Below are positions 1 through 6,342 of a DNA stretch of 6,403 bases, one piece after another. Positions within the stretch are counted from its first letter, which is position 1. The number at the start of each line of letters is the position of its first letter. The notes beneath the pieces are model-generated. The model searched no databases. It saw nothing but the letters and a program-made list of their open reading frames with translations, and was not told the DNA's origin. Made by a program: the position numbers and the translations under genes. The stretch comes from Betaproteobacteria bacterium (GTDB lineage Bacteria > Pseudomonadota > Gammaproteobacteria > Burkholderiales > Thiobacillaceae): assembly GCA_020049245.1 (NCBI GenBank), contig JAIFLB010000191.1:1-6403 (forward strand), read 5' to 3'.

Positions 1-483
1 CACTGGGTGGGCATGGATCAGAAACTGCTCGGGCATTACCGCAAGGGCGACCAGCAGGTCATGTTGTTTGTCGGCTGGTATGGCGCGCAACGCCAGGATG
101 CGGAACTGATCAACAGCCAAAACTATATGGTTCGCCAGAAACACCCGGAGTGGCGCGAAATGCGCAGGGTGGTGAAGCAAGCCAGCCTGGATGGGCAGGT
201 CATCCCGCTGTCTGAGGCCGGCTTGATGGCACATGGCAACAACCAGCGCATCCTGGTCTGGCAATGGCACCGTATCAACGGCAAGGATGGTATCAATCCT
301 TACCAGGCCAAGTTCGATCTGGCGCTGAGCAAGCTGCTTGGTCAGCCGGATGAAGCCACTGCGATCATCGTTGCCACGCCCTATACGGAAGACGCTGAAG
401 CTGCCGCCGCAACGCTGAAAGACTTTGTCTCCGCTCACAAGGTTGCGTTGGATAGCCAACTGGATCAGACCGGAAAACCATGA
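1..483 (+). CDS. EpsI-type exosortase-associated protein (DUF3485), C-terminal part, 5' truncated
   Basis: The reading frame is open from base 1, so this is the last 160 residues of a gene that begins before the window; the GTG at 7 is unlikely to be the true start because the conserved region begins at the edge. The fragment matches the EpsI / DUF3485 pattern: a hydrophobic strand (VMLFVGWYGAQ, residues 20-30 of the fragment), then AELINSQNYMV and a tryptophan-containing PEW segment, then RILVWQWHRING, and an acidic/Ala-rich helical C-terminus. No membrane segment lies in this part. EpsI proteins accompany exosortases in exopolysaccharide loci; their biochemical role is not established, and in some XrtA loci the domain is fused to the C-terminus of the exosortase itself. 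Which arrangement applies here cannot be seen. The stop codon overlaps the next start (ATGA), so the two are probably translationally coupled. The family call rests on recognised motifs and on the neighbours. Confidence 0.8.
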   Translation, partial: HWVGMDQKLLGHYRKGDQQVMLFVGWYGAQRQDAELINSQNYMVRQKHPEWREMRRVVKQASLDGQVIPLSEAGLMAHGNNQRILVWQWHRINGKDGINPYQAKFDLALSKLLGQPDEATAIIVATPYTEDAEAAAATLKDFVSAHKVALDSQLDQTGKP

Positions 484-1649
484 CGTCGTCCTCTCCACCG
501 GCTGCCAAGACCGGGCCGGTTCTGATTGCGCATGTGGTTTACCACTTTGGCACCGGCGGCATGGAAAACGGCATGGTCAACCTGATCAACCGGCTGCCGG
601 AAACGCTATTCCGGCATCAGGTGATCAGCCTGACCGACCACACCGAATTTCGCCAGCGCATCCGCCACGACAACGTCGAATTCATCGATCTGGACAAGCA
701 ACCCGGGCATGACCTGTCCTGGATGCGCCGCCTGTACCGAATCCTGCGTGAAACTCGCCCGGACATCGTCCACACGCGCAACCTGAATGCCCTTGAAGCG
801 CAGTTCGTCGCGGCGGCGGCACGGATTCCGGCTCGGGTGCATGGTGAACATGGGCGCGACGTGTTCGATCTGGAAGGCAAGAACTGGAAATACAACCTGC
901 TGCGCCGCGCCGCGCGGCCGTTGGTGGATCAATACATCACGGTCAGCCGCGATCTGGCCGGCTGGCTGCAAGCGTCGGTTGGCGTCTCGGCACCACGTCT
1001 GAGCCAGATTTACAACGGCGTCGATAACGCGAAGTTCCATCCACGCGCGGGCGAGCGCCCGCAAGTTGGACCCGCAGGCTTTCTGACCGGTGCGACCTGT
1101 GTCATCGGCAGTGTCGGCCGCATGGCCGCAGTCAAAGACTATCCGACGTTGGTGCGCGCCTTCATTCAGCTGTGCCAATCCGGCGAACCTGCAAAGGGCG
1201 TGCGCTTGATGATCGTCGGTGATGGCCCTTCGCGGCAGGCTTGCCAGACATTGCTGGATCAGGCCGGGTTCGCCGACCGCACCTGGCTGGCGGGCAATCG
1301 GGACGATACCGCCGAGTTGATGCGCGTGATGGATATCTTCGTTCTGCCTTCGTTGGGTGAAGGCATCTCGAACACGATTCTGGAAGCGATGAGTAGCGGA
1401 TTGCCGGTGATCGCCACCGCCGTGGGCGGCAATCCCGAATTGGTCAGCGCCGGTAAGACCGGTACCTTGTTCAAGCCCGGCGACACCGAGGCGTTGGCGC
1501 GCAGCCTGCTAGACTACGCCGCCGATCCCGCCCGGATCGCCAGGGAAGGTCAGGCGGCGCGGGCGCGTATCGAACGCGATTTCTCGCTCGAACGCATGGT
1601 CGCCGGGTATCAAACGGTCTATTTGAAAGCACTGGGGCGGATTCCTTGA
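480..1649 (+). CDS. PEP-CTERM/XrtA system GT4 glycosyltransferase (TIGR03088-like)
   Basis: This 389-residue protein is a GT-B fold, GT4-family glycosyltransferase, predicted to move a nucleotide-activated sugar onto a lipid-linked exopolysaccharide intermediate on the cytoplasmic side of the membrane. The N-terminal acceptor domain opens with a hydrophobic strand and the glycine-rich loop YHFGTGGMEN (residues 21-30), followed by NGMVNLINRLP-type sequence typical of the XrtA-associated sugar transferases. RPDIVHTRN (93-101) and YITVS (152-156) are further Rossmann landmarks. The donor domain carries GRMAAVKD (213-220), MIVGDGP (244-250) and the EX7E pair E294/E302 in GEGISNTILEAMSSGLPVIAT. 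Length is normal for the family. The ATG at 480 overlaps the upstream stop by four bases; the next ATGs lie within or beyond the first conserved strand and loop, so this start is the best. No strong ribosome binding site is visible, in keeping with coupling. The donor and acceptor sugars cannot be told from sequence. Confidence 0.88.
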   Translation: MTSSSPPAAKTGPVLIAHVVYHFGTGGMENGMVNLINRLPETLFRHQVISLTDHTEFRQRIRHDNVEFIDLDKQPGHDLSWMRRLYRILRETRPDIVHTRNLNALEAQFVAAAARIPARVHGEHGRDVFDLEGKNWKYNLLRRAARPLVDQYITVSRDLAGWLQASVGVSAPRLSQIYNGVDNAKFHPRAGERPQVGPAGFLTGATCVIGSVGRMAAVKDYPTLVRAFIQLCQSGEPAKGVRLMIVGDGPSRQACQTLLDQAGFADRTWLAGNRDDTAELMRVMDIFVLPSLGEGISNTILEAMSSGLPVIATAVGGNPELVSAGKTGTLFKPGDTEALARSLLDYAADPARIAREGQAARARIERDFSLERMVAGYQTVYLKALGRIP

Positions 1650-1761
1650 GACAAAAATCGGCTCCGATACAAGATTCCTGATTCAAGATTTGTCCCGCGA
1701 AGCCGAAAAGCAATCGTTCGAAAACACGTAAATAACAGCAAAAACCAAGAGGCAAGCCAGC
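1650..1761. other. A-rich intergenic spacer inside the cluster
   Basis: These 112 bases separate the first glycosyltransferase from the amidotransferase and are visibly richer in A and T than the flanking genes. They contain a direct repeat of CAAGATT (1670-1676 and 1684-1690, 14-base period) and a 6-bp inverted pair, TCGGCT (1658-1663) with AGCCGA (1701-1706), around a 37-base loop. There is no T-run after the inverted pair, so it is not a convincing terminator. No good sigma-70 or sigma-54 promoter was found by eye. The spacer may hold a regulatory site or an internal promoter, but this is not shown. Confidence 0.45.
1747..1752 (+). promoter_or_regulatory. Ribosome binding site of the amidotransferase gene
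   Basis: AAGAGG lies nine bases before the ATG at 1762 and is a good Shine-Dalgarno match. It supports that start codon. It is also the only clear ribosome binding site among the four gene starts in the window, which suggests this gene is translated independently while its neighbours depend more on coupling. Confidence 0.65.
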
Positions 1762-3654
1762 ATGTGCGGCATTACCGGCATCTTTGATTTACGCGAGCAG
1801 CGCCCGATTGATCGGGAGGTGCTGCAACGCATCAACGACATTCAATGGCATCGCGGCCCGGATGAAGCCGGTCTGCATCTGGAACCGGGTCTCGGTCTCG
1901 GGCATCGGCGCCTGTCGATCATCGACATCGCCGCTGGCCAACAGCCGTTGGCCAACGAAGATGACAGCATCTGGGTGGTGTTCAACGGCGAAATCTACAA
2001 CTTCGTCGATCTGATCCCGGAACTGACCGCGCTTGGCCATACCTTCCGCACCCGTTCCGACACCGAAACCATCGTGCATGCCTGGGAACAGTGGGGCGAA
2101 GACTGCGTGCATCACTTCCGCGGCATGTTCGCCTTCGCGTTGTGGGACCGGAACAAGCAGGTGCTGTTCATGGCGCGCGACCGGCTCGGCGTCAAACCAT
2201 TGCACTACGCCATCACCGATGACGGTTTCCTGATCTTCGGTTCCGAACTCAAGACCATCACCGCCTGGCCGGGATTCCGCCGCCAGATCGACGACCAGGC
2301 GGTGGAAGAATATTTCGCCTACGGCTATGTGCCGGAACCGCGCACCATTTACAGCACCGCTCTGAAAATGTCGCCCGGCCACCGCTTGTTGATCAAGCGC
2401 GGCGAACCGGTCGGGCAGCCGCGTGAATACTGGGATGTGCCATTCAAGCCGCATCTCGATCTGTCGCTGGCTGATGCGGAAACCGAACTCATCGAACGCC
2501 TGCGCGAAGCGGTGAAGATTCGCATGGTGGCGGAAGTTCCGTTGGGTGCGTTCCTCTCCGGCGGCGTTGATTCCTCGGCCGTGGTGGCGATGATGGCCGG
2601 CCTGACCGACAAACCGGTGAAGACCTGTTCCATTGCCTTCTCCGACCCGAAATACAACGAAGCCGAATACGCCCGACAGGTTGCCGAGCGCTACCACACC
2701 GACCACCACGTCAGCACCGTCGAAGCGAACGACTTCAGCCTGGTCGATGAACTCGCCCACCTGTATGACGAGCCCTACGCCGACTCCTCGGCGATGCCCA
2801 CCTACCGCGTCTGCCAGCTGGCGCGCAAGGATGTGACGGTGGCGCTGTCCGGCGACGGCGGCGACGAAAACTTCGCCGGCTACCGGCGCTATCGCTGGCA
2901 CAGTTACGAAGAAAAGATGCGCTCGGCGCTGCCGATCGGCCTCCGCAAACCGTTGTTCGGCTTCCTCGGCCGCGCCTACCCGAAAGCCGACTGGGCGCCG
3001 AAAGTGCTACGCGCCAAGACCACTTTTGAAGCGATGGCGCGCGACACCGTCGAAGGCTATTTTCACGGCGTCTCGGTGATGGGCGACAACCTGCGTGACA
3101 AGGTGTTCAGCCCCGAATTCAAACGCCGATTGAACGGTTACAAGGCGGTCGAAGTGCTGCGCCGGCATCATGCCCACAGCCCGGCCACCGACACGGTTTC
3201 GCAAGTGCAGTATCTGGACATGAAAACCTACATGGTCGGCGACATCCTGACCAAGGTCGACCGCGCCAGCATGGCGCATGCGTTGGAAGTACGTGTGCCC
3301 TTCCTCGACCACAAGCTGATGGAATGGGTATCCGGCCTGCCGGTGGACTACAAACTGCGTGGCACCGAAGGCAAATTCATGCTGAAGCAGGCGCTCGAAC
3401 CTCACCTGCCCAACGACATCATGTATCGCCGCAAGATGGGCTTCTCGATCCCGCTCGCCGAATGGTTTCGCGGCCCGCTGAAAGACAAACTCAATCAGGC
3501 GCTCAGTTCGCAACGCATGGCCGACACCGGCCTGTTCGACATGGCCTTCCTCCGCCGCATGGCCGACGAACACGCGCGCGGCGTGCGTGATTACAGTGCT
3601 TCGCTGTGGTCGTTGCTGATGTTCGAGGCGTTTTTGCGCAACAACGAAAACTGA
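1762..3654 (+). CDS. XrtA system-associated glutamine amidotransferase (asparagine synthase-like, TIGR03108-like)
   Basis: This 630-residue protein has the two-domain layout of glutamine-hydrolysing asparagine synthases. The N-terminal class II glutaminase begins directly with Cys2 (MCGITGIF), the nucleophile exposed once Met1 is removed, and carries HRGPDE (30-35), GHRRLSIID (47-55), FNGEIYN (74-80) and RLGVKPLHY (141-149). The C-terminal ATP-pyrophosphatase domain has the PP-loop SGGVDSS (266-272), LSGDGGDE (362-369) and DILTKVDRASMAHALEVRVPFLD (within 494-516). All catalytic motifs look intact, so the protein should release ammonia from glutamine and pass it to an adenylated carboxylate. 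The neighbouring glycosyltransferases, and the many family members in exosortase A loci, suggest that the real acceptor is a sugar acid or similar polysaccharide precursor rather than aspartate. The start is fixed by Cys2 and by the AAGAGG site nine bases upstream. Being a housekeeping asparagine synthase is possible but less likely in this setting. Confidence 0.9.
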   Translation: MCGITGIFDLREQRPIDREVLQRINDIQWHRGPDEAGLHLEPGLGLGHRRLSIIDIAAGQQPLANEDDSIWVVFNGEIYNFVDLIPELTALGHTFRTRSDTETIVHAWEQWGEDCVHHFRGMFAFALWDRNKQVLFMARDRLGVKPLHYAITDDGFLIFGSELKTITAWPGFRRQIDDQAVEEYFAYGYVPEPRTIYSTALKMSPGHRLLIKRGEPVGQPREYWDVPFKPHLDLSLADAETELIERLREAVKIRMVAEVPLGAFLSGGVDSSAVVAMMAGLTDKPVKTCSIAFSDPKYNEAEYARQVAERYHTDHHVSTVEANDFSLVDELAHLYDEPYADSSAMPTYRVCQLARKDVTVALSGDGGDENFAGYRRYRWHSYEEKMRSALPIGLRKPLFGFLGRAYPKADWAPKVLRAKTTFEAMARDTVEGYFHGVSVMGDNLRDKVFSPEFKRRLNGYKAVEVLRRHHAHSPATDTVSQVQYLDMKTYMVGDILTKVDRASMAHALEVRVPFLDHKLMEWVSGLPVDYKLRGTEGKFMLKQALEPHLPNDIMYRRKMGFSIPLAEWFRGPLKDKLNQALSSQRMADTGLFDMAFLRRMADEHARGVRDYSASLWSLLMFEAFLRNNEN

Positions 3655-3670
3655 ACTTCCACACATTCCC

Positions 3671-4888
3671 ATGACCCTGCGCATCCTCCACGTTTTCGAC
3701 CACTCCCTGCCTTTGCATTCCGGCTACACCTTTCGCAGCGCCAACATCCTGCGCGAGCAGCGCAAGCTGGGCTGGCAGACCTATCACCTGACAAGTCCGA
3801 AGCAGGGCAGTTGCGCGGCGGCGGAGGAAGATGCCGATGGCCTGCATTTCTACCGCACACCGCAGCCGAGCGGACTCGCCAGCCGATTGCCGGTGTTGAA
3901 CCAGTGGGCGTTGATGAATGCGACCGAACAGCGCTTGCTGGGGCTGGCCAGGGAACTCAAACCCGATGTGATTCATGCCCATTCGCCCGTGCTGAATGCC
4001 TGGCCAGCAATCCATGTTGGCAAAAAACTTGGCATTCCGGTGGTCTATGAAATTCGTGCTTTCTGGGAAGACGCCGCCGTCGATCACGGCACCCAAAGTG
4101 AAGGCGGCTTGCGTTATCGCCTGACCAAAGCGATGGAAACCCGCGCCGTGCAACGCGCCGATCAGGTGGTGACGATTTGCCAAGGCTTGCGCAGTGATCT
4201 GATTTCGCGCGGCATCCCCAGTGGCAAGATCGGCAGCGTGCCGAATGCGGTTGATGTCAACCACTTCAGCCTTAGCGCCGGCCCCGACCCCGAACTCAAA
4301 GCCAGGCTGGGCCTGGCTGGCTGCCGGGTGATTGGTTTCCTGGGCTCTTACTACGCTTACGAAGGCCTCGATCTGCTGATTGCAGCCTTGCCTGGCATCC
4401 TCGCCAAAGCGCCGGATGTACGCCTGCTGTTGGTTGGCGGCGGCCCGCAGGAAGCCAATCTGAAAGCGCAGGCAGCCGCCCTCGGGCTGGCCGACAAGGT
4501 GGTGTTCGTCGGCCGCGTGCCGCATTCCGAAGTCAGCAAGTATTACGACCTGGTCGATCTGCTTGCCTACCCGCGCCACGCCATGCGGCTGACCGAACTG
4601 GTGACGCCGTTGAAGCCGCTGGAAGCGATGGCGCAGGGGCACCTGCTGATTGCATCGGACGTCGGTGGCCACAAGGAATTGATCGAAGATGGCCAGACCG
4701 GCGTGCTGTTCCGCGCTGGTGACATCAGCGATCTCGCAGCCAAGGCAGTCGCCACGCTGGATCAGCCGGAAAAAGCCGCCGCCATGCGCGCCAATGGCCG
4801 TCGCTTCGTTGAACAAGTGCGCAACTGGCCGAACAGCATCGCCAATTACAAGGCGATTTACGGCGCGGCACTGGGGCGAAGTGTTTAA
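3671..4888 (+). CDS. PEP-CTERM/XrtA-associated GT4 glycosyltransferase (TIGR04063-like)
   Basis: A 405-residue GT-B glycosyltransferase recognised from its N-terminus (RILHVFDHSLPLHSGYTFRS, residues 4-23), which is highly characteristic of the exosortase A-associated group, followed by LTSPKQG (40-46). Other landmarks are DVIHAHSPVLNAWPA (99-113), VVYEIRAFWEDAAVD (124-138), PNAVD (191-195), the donor-domain strand IGFLGSYYAYEGLDLLI (221-237), LLLVGGGP (252-259) and RLTELVTPLKPLEAMAQG (306-323), the last standing in the position of the usual EX7E motif. SDVGGHKELIEDGQTGVLF (329-347) closes the nucleotide-sugar site. It probably adds a sugar to the growing repeat unit. The gene starts 16 bases after the amidotransferase stop with no recognisable Shine-Dalgarno sequence, so it is most likely in the same transcript and reached by coupling or reinitiation. 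The conserved motif beginning four residues after the ATG supports this start. Confidence 0.9.
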   Translation: MTLRILHVFDHSLPLHSGYTFRSANILREQRKLGWQTYHLTSPKQGSCAAAEEDADGLHFYRTPQPSGLASRLPVLNQWALMNATEQRLLGLARELKPDVIHAHSPVLNAWPAIHVGKKLGIPVVYEIRAFWEDAAVDHGTQSEGGLRYRLTKAMETRAVQRADQVVTICQGLRSDLISRGIPSGKIGSVPNAVDVNHFSLSAGPDPELKARLGLAGCRVIGFLGSYYAYEGLDLLIAALPGILAKAPDVRLLLVGGGPQEANLKAQAAALGLADKVVFVGRVPHSEVSKYYDLVDLLAYPRHAMRLTELVTPLKPLEAMAQGHLLIASDVGGHKELIEDGQTGVLFRAGDISDLAAKAVATLDQPEKAAAMRANGRRFVEQVRNWPNSIANYKAIYGAALGRSV

Positions 4889-4910
4889 CTGCGATCTGGT
4901 CGTTAAGACG

Positions 4911-4958
4911 ATGAATCAGACAGGCTGCCAGCCAAACCAGCGACCCTCAGCCCGATGA
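4911..4958 (+). other. Possible 15-codon upstream ORF coupled to the next gene
   Basis: An ATG at 4911 opens a short frame, MNQTGCQPNQRPSAR, whose TGA stop at 4956-4958 overlaps the ATG of the following glycosyltransferase (ATGA, 4955-4958). The glycosyltransferase start has no Shine-Dalgarno sequence of its own (CCTCAGCCCG precedes it), so ribosomes finishing this mini-ORF could restart there. Upstream of 4911 only a weak TAAGA is seen. The frame is also open further upstream, inside the preceding gene, so this may be chance. Translation is not shown. Confidence 0.25.
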
Positions 4959-6169
4959 CCGAACCCCGCCTGATCGTCTTCTCCAGTCTGTTTCCAAACG
5001 CAACCCAGCCGACGGCAGGTTTGTTCATCCGCGAGCGGATGTTTCGCGTCGGCAAACAATTGCCGCTGGTGGTGGTCTCGCCCAAGCCGTGGTTTCCCGG
5101 CCAGAGTTTGATCCGCAGATTTCGGCCGCATTACCGGCCATTACCGGCGCGCACTGAATTCCAGGCTGGGGTCGAAGTGATCTTCCCTCGTTTTCTCGCC
5201 ATTCCCGGCATGCTGCGCGGGCTCGACAGCCTGTTCATGGCGGTAGCCAGCTACTTCACGCTGCGTCGCTTGCAGGTGCGCGGTTTCAACTTCATCGACG
5301 CCCATTTCGCCTACCCGGACGGCCACGCCGCGCAGCGACTCGGGCGTTGGCTGGGCATGCCGGTGACGGTCACCCTGCGCGGCACCGAAGTGCCGCAAAG
5401 CCGAAATGCCGCGCTGGTGCCGAAACTGCGCCAGGTTTTTCGTGATGCCGACAAAATCATCACCGTATCAGATTCGTTGCGCCAACTCGCCTACTCATTG
5501 GGATTGGCTGTTGAACGCGGTCAGGTGGTCGGCAATGGTGTCGATGCCAACCGCTTCACGCCGGTGTCGAAAGCCGAAGCCCGCCAGCGTTTCAATCTGC
5601 CCTCCGCCGCGAAGGTGTTGATTACCGTCGGCGGATTGGTCGAGCGCAAAGGTTTCCACCGGGTCATCGCCTGCCTGCCGGCGCTGCTCGACAAGCATGC
5701 AGATTTGCACTACGTGATTGTCGGCGGCCCGTGTCCTGAGGGCGACATGACCCAGGCACTGAAAGAACAAGTGGCCGCGCTGGGCCTGAACGATCGTGTC
5801 CACTTTCTCGGCTCGATTTCTCCCGACGACCTCAAATGGCCGCTATCCGCCGCCGACGTTTTCGTCCTCTCGACGCGAAACGAAGGCTGGGCCAATGTCA
5901 TTCTCGAATCCATGGCGTGCGGCGTGCCCGTCGTGGCCAGCGACGTCGGCGGCAACGCCGAAGTCGTCAGTCGCCCCGATCTTGGCGCAATCGTCCCGTT
6001 TGATGACCAGAACGCATTGACCGCCGCGTTGAACGCCGCATTGAGCCGGCAATGGGACGCGCAAGCGATCCGCAAATATGCGGAAGAAAACAGTTGGGAC
6101 AATCGGGTGGAAATTTTGGTGAAGGTTTTTTCGCAAATGAAAGAAGGCGAGAGAACCCCCCGCTCTTGA
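4955..6169 (+). CDS. GT4 glycosyltransferase, exopolysaccharide cluster
   Basis: A third GT-B, GT4-family enzyme, 404 residues. The N-terminus has the strand LIVFSSLFPNATQPTAGLFI (6-25) followed by RERMF, seen in glycosyltransferases of capsule and exopolysaccharide loci. FIDAHFAYPDGHAAQRLG (113-130), VTLRGTEV (139-146), IITVSDSLRQLA (168-179) and GNGVD (193-197) follow. The donor-binding domain shows GGLVERKGF (226-234) with the basic pair R231/K232, YVIVGG (253-258), and an EX7E motif E310/E318 in RNEGWANVILESMACGVPVVASDVGGN. It should act in the cytoplasm on the same lipid-linked glycan as its neighbours; its sugar is unknown. The start lies 66 bases after the previous stop; the frame is closed upstream by TAA at 4904 and offers no other ATG or GTG, so ATG 4955 is the only likely one, although it has no visible ribosome binding site. 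The last roughly 12 residues are charged and probably disordered. Confidence 0.87.
   Translation: MTEPRLIVFSSLFPNATQPTAGLFIRERMFRVGKQLPLVVVSPKPWFPGQSLIRRFRPHYRPLPARTEFQAGVEVIFPRFLAIPGMLRGLDSLFMAVASYFTLRRLQVRGFNFIDAHFAYPDGHAAQRLGRWLGMPVTVTLRGTEVPQSRNAALVPKLRQVFRDADKIITVSDSLRQLAYSLGLAVERGQVVGNGVDANRFTPVSKAEARQRFNLPSAAKVLITVGGLVERKGFHRVIACLPALLDKHADLHYVIVGGPCPEGDMTQALKEQVAALGLNDRVHFLGSISPDDLKWPLSAADVFVLSTRNEGWANVILESMACGVPVVASDVGGNAEVVSRPDLGAIVPFDDQNALTAALNAALSRQWDAQAIRKYAEENSWDNRVEILVKVFSQMKEGERTPRS
5129..5148 (+). repeat. Perfect tandem 10-base repeat inside the third glycosyltransferase gene
   Basis: CATTACCGGC occurs twice back to back. Ten is not a multiple of three, so the two copies are read in different frames (around residues 59-65, PHYRPLP). 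The reading frame continues normally through it and the protein keeps its expected motifs, so this is not a visible frameshift. Confidence 0.85.
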
Positions 6170-6174
6170 ACTGC

Positions 6175-6197
6175 CAGCCATTGTTTTGTGGCTGTTT
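6175..6197 (+). terminator. Possible weak intrinsic terminator after the cluster
   Basis: CAGCCA (6175-6180) and TGGCTG (6189-6194) form a perfect 6-bp stem with an 8-base loop, followed by only three T residues. It sits six bases after the stop of the last glycosyltransferase, where a terminator would be expected. The short stem, large loop and short T-run make it weak; it might instead be an mRNA 3' end structure. Confidence 0.35.
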
Positions 6198-6258
6198 GCC
6201 AGGGAGTTTGTTCGAAGGCGTAAATCGCAAAGCAAAGGCTTCAGGCAGTCAATCAACT

Positions 6259-6273
6259 GCTATTTCCAATAGC
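6259..6273. repeat. Short perfect hairpin
   Basis: GCTATT (6259-6264) and AATAGC (6268-6273) are perfect inverted copies around the loop TCC. It overlaps another possible stem, GCAGT (6245-6249) / ACTGC (6256-6260), so the two are mutually exclusive in RNA. There is no T-run after it. The function is unknown and it may be chance. Confidence 0.4.
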
Positions 6274-6342
6274 CGACCGAATCACAGTTAAACACGCGAT
6301 GTCTCAGGCAGGGCAGCATTCAACCTTGAAACAGCAGTTGAC

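Larger units (their letters stand above)
6170..6342. other. Non-coding spacer between cluster and putative intron
   Basis: No gene with recognisable content is seen on either strand. The stretch has a possible weak terminator (6175-6197), small inverted repeats at 6245-6260 and 6259-6273, and a 5-bp inverted pair TCAAC (6320-6324) / GTTGA (6337-6341) just before the putative intron. If the intron call is right, the last bases before 6343 are the 5' exon and would include its recognition (IBS) sites. Confidence 0.5.

Noticed and set aside
1629..1639. GCACTGGGGCG shared by the 3' ends of two glycosyltransferase genes (also 4868-4878)
   Set aside because: The match is 11 bases and both encode a similar C-terminal A-L-G-R segment, so chance or common ancestry explains it without a recombination event.
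1663..1674. TCCGATACAAGA shared between the 1650-1761 spacer and the putative intron (6382-6393)
   Set aside because: About one identical 12-base pair is expected by chance in a window of this size, and the flanks do not match.
1706..1734. Possible sigma-70 promoter with TAAATA at 1729-1734
   Set aside because: The -10 match is poor and no -35 element is found at the right distance.
1789..2901. Minus-strand open frame of 370 codons
   Set aside because: It is antisense to the amidotransferase, whose catalytic motifs are intact in the + frame; the antisense protein is repetitive in V, G and H and has no family features.
3503..4816. Long minus-strand open frame of 437 codons
   Set aside because: It lies opposite two well-supported genes, its translation shows no recognisable domain, and long antisense frames are expected with this codon usage.
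6052..6291. 79-codon + strand frame running over the end of the last glycosyltransferase
   Set aside because: It mostly overlaps the supported gene in another frame, and its extension past 6169 has no recognisable content.
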